This document shows positions 63,376-64,000 of a DNA stretch of 64,000 bases, piece by piece. This DNA is from Microbacterium abyssi (GTDB lineage Bacteria > Actinomycetota > Actinomycetes > Actinomycetales > Microbacteriaceae): NCBI RefSeq assembly GCF_015277895.1, contig NZ_CP063815.1, forward strand, positions 992,001 through 1,056,000, written 5' to 3'. Under the pieces are notes generated by a model. The model was not told the origin of the DNA and searched no databases. It worked only from the letters and a program-made list of their open reading frames with translations. The stretch's first letter is position 1, and every line of letters starts with the position of its first letter. The translations under genes and the position numbers were made by a program.

Positions 63376-64000
63376 CTACTGAGGGCCCCGGACATCGCCG
63401 CGCGAGCGCAGGAACTCGGCGAGCATCCGCTGCGCGCCGGACGTGACGGGCGCCGCAGTCTGGGGCGGGGCGGCGAGCAGGTCGTCGAGCTCGGCCGCAG
63501 CCTTGCGCACCGCGCGTTCGGCACCGAACCTGCGAAACCAGGGCGCGTCGTGCAGCGCCCGTCGCGCTTCGCGCAAGCGGATGCGCGCCGTCGTCAGCAG
63601 CGCCTGATACTCGGCAGCGATTCGATCGGCCTCGGTCTGCTGGAGCAGCGGAAGATCCCGGTCCTGCGCCGACACGGCGATCCACGCCGCGGCCACGAGC
63701 ATCACGACACCGTTGACGCGGAACCACAGCAGCAGTCCGATGAAGATGGCGAACGTCGCCAGCAGGGGATTGGTGGGCGTGTAGCTGAGCAGAAAGCCGG
63801 CACCGTACTGCAACACCGTCATGGCGCCGCCGCCGAGGAGCGCGCCCGGCCAGATCGTGCGCCAGCGCAGCGACGTGCCCGTGAGGAATCGCACCATCGC
63901 CGCCAGCGCTCCGGAGAGCAGGACGAACGAGATGAGCACGGTTCCCAGGCGGATGAGGAGGTTCAGCCCCGAGGACCCGGCGTCCCAGCCGAGCAGGTCG
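63376..64000 (-). CDS. YihY/BrkB-family membrane protein, 5' part cut off by the window
   Basis: 208 residues of the C-terminal part are visible; the reading frame is open through base 64000. Helices in LISFVLLSGALAAMVRFL, the motif LGGGAMTVLQYGAGFLL..NPLLATFAIFIGLLLWFRVNGVVML are typical of YihY/BrkB. A cytosolic tail of about 80 residues follows. Function is not known; older names as RNase BN are not supported. It stops 9 nt before xth. Confidence 0.85.
   Translation of the reverse strand, partial: DLLGWDAGSSGLNLLIRLGTVLISFVLLSGALAAMVRFLTGTSLRWRTIWPGALLGGGAMTVLQYGAGFLLSYTPTNPLLATFAIFIGLLLWFRVNGVVMLVAAAWIAVSAQDRDLPLLQQTEADRIAAEYQALLTTARIRLREARRALHDAPWFRRFGAERAVRKAAAELDDLLAAPPQTAAPVTSGAQRMLAEFLRSRGDVRGPQ

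Overview
The window is chromosomal DNA of a high-GC Gram-positive actinobacterium, most likely Microbacteriaceae and probably Microbacterium or a close relative. The signs are a base composition near two-thirds G+C, a classic actinobacterial core order (pmt/rsmI, metG-tatD-ksgA-ispE, glmU-prs, rplY-pth), lipoproteins with short lipoboxes, many start codons only 6-7 nt behind a TANNNT hexamer (leaderless mRNAs), and very frequent use of the heptamer GGATGCC and its complement GGCATCC. I see no rRNA operon, CRISPR array, integrase, transposase or prophage. Species assignment is inference.

Layout. 1-18972: a cut-off NYN-domain gene and an NAD(P) oxidoreductase, then a probable organosulfur region. 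That region holds an SfnG-like flavin monooxygenase, an O-acetylhomoserine sulfhydrylase (metY), an alpha/beta hydrolase, a five-gene peptide-type ABC importer (4536-9537) and an SsuD-like monooxygenase. It is followed by a quinone reductase, the RNA helicase hrpA (which carries two in-frame repeat sequences), an aldo/keto reductase, an MsuE-like FMN reductase and a YyaL-type thioredoxin-domain protein. 19075-28898: the core block with pmt and rsmI divergent, a methyltransferase, metG, tatD, an MFS exporter where Mycobacterium has rpfB, ksgA, an aldo/keto reductase and ispE.

29025-34319: a LacI regulator and a ChvE/MmsAB-type sugar ABC operon, each preceded by the same operator-like palindrome. 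34330-41682: a deaminase, an ABC-F protein, an L,D-transpeptidase, a pseudouridine synthase, a MarR regulator, tRNA-Gln(UUG) abutting glmU, and prs. 41724-44594: a three-gene flavin electron-transfer cassette (FMN-binding lipoprotein, ApbE flavinyltransferase, NqrB/RnfD-like membrane domain fused to a ferredoxin-NADP reductase module). 44721-49298: a two-component system divergent from a MacB-like ABC exporter, with five helically phased CTRTG repeats between them.

49330-57561: a galactonate-type catabolic operon (FadR-family regulator, sugar ABC importer, DgoD-like dehydratase, KDPG/KDPGal aldolase, zinc dehydrogenase) and a flavin oxidase; no 2-keto-3-deoxygalactonate kinase is present. 57616-64000: gnd, a 41-residue membrane protein, rplY, pth, a small membrane protein, trpS, xth and a cut-off YihY/BrkB protein.

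The main themes are nutrient scavenging (sulfur, sugars, sugar acids), each import system with its own oxidoreductases and regulator, set around conserved translation and cell-wall housekeeping genes. The least ordinary items are the tRNA-glmU junction, the flavinylation cassette, the phased repeats at 46925-46975, the repeat sequences inside hrpA and the heptamer bias.
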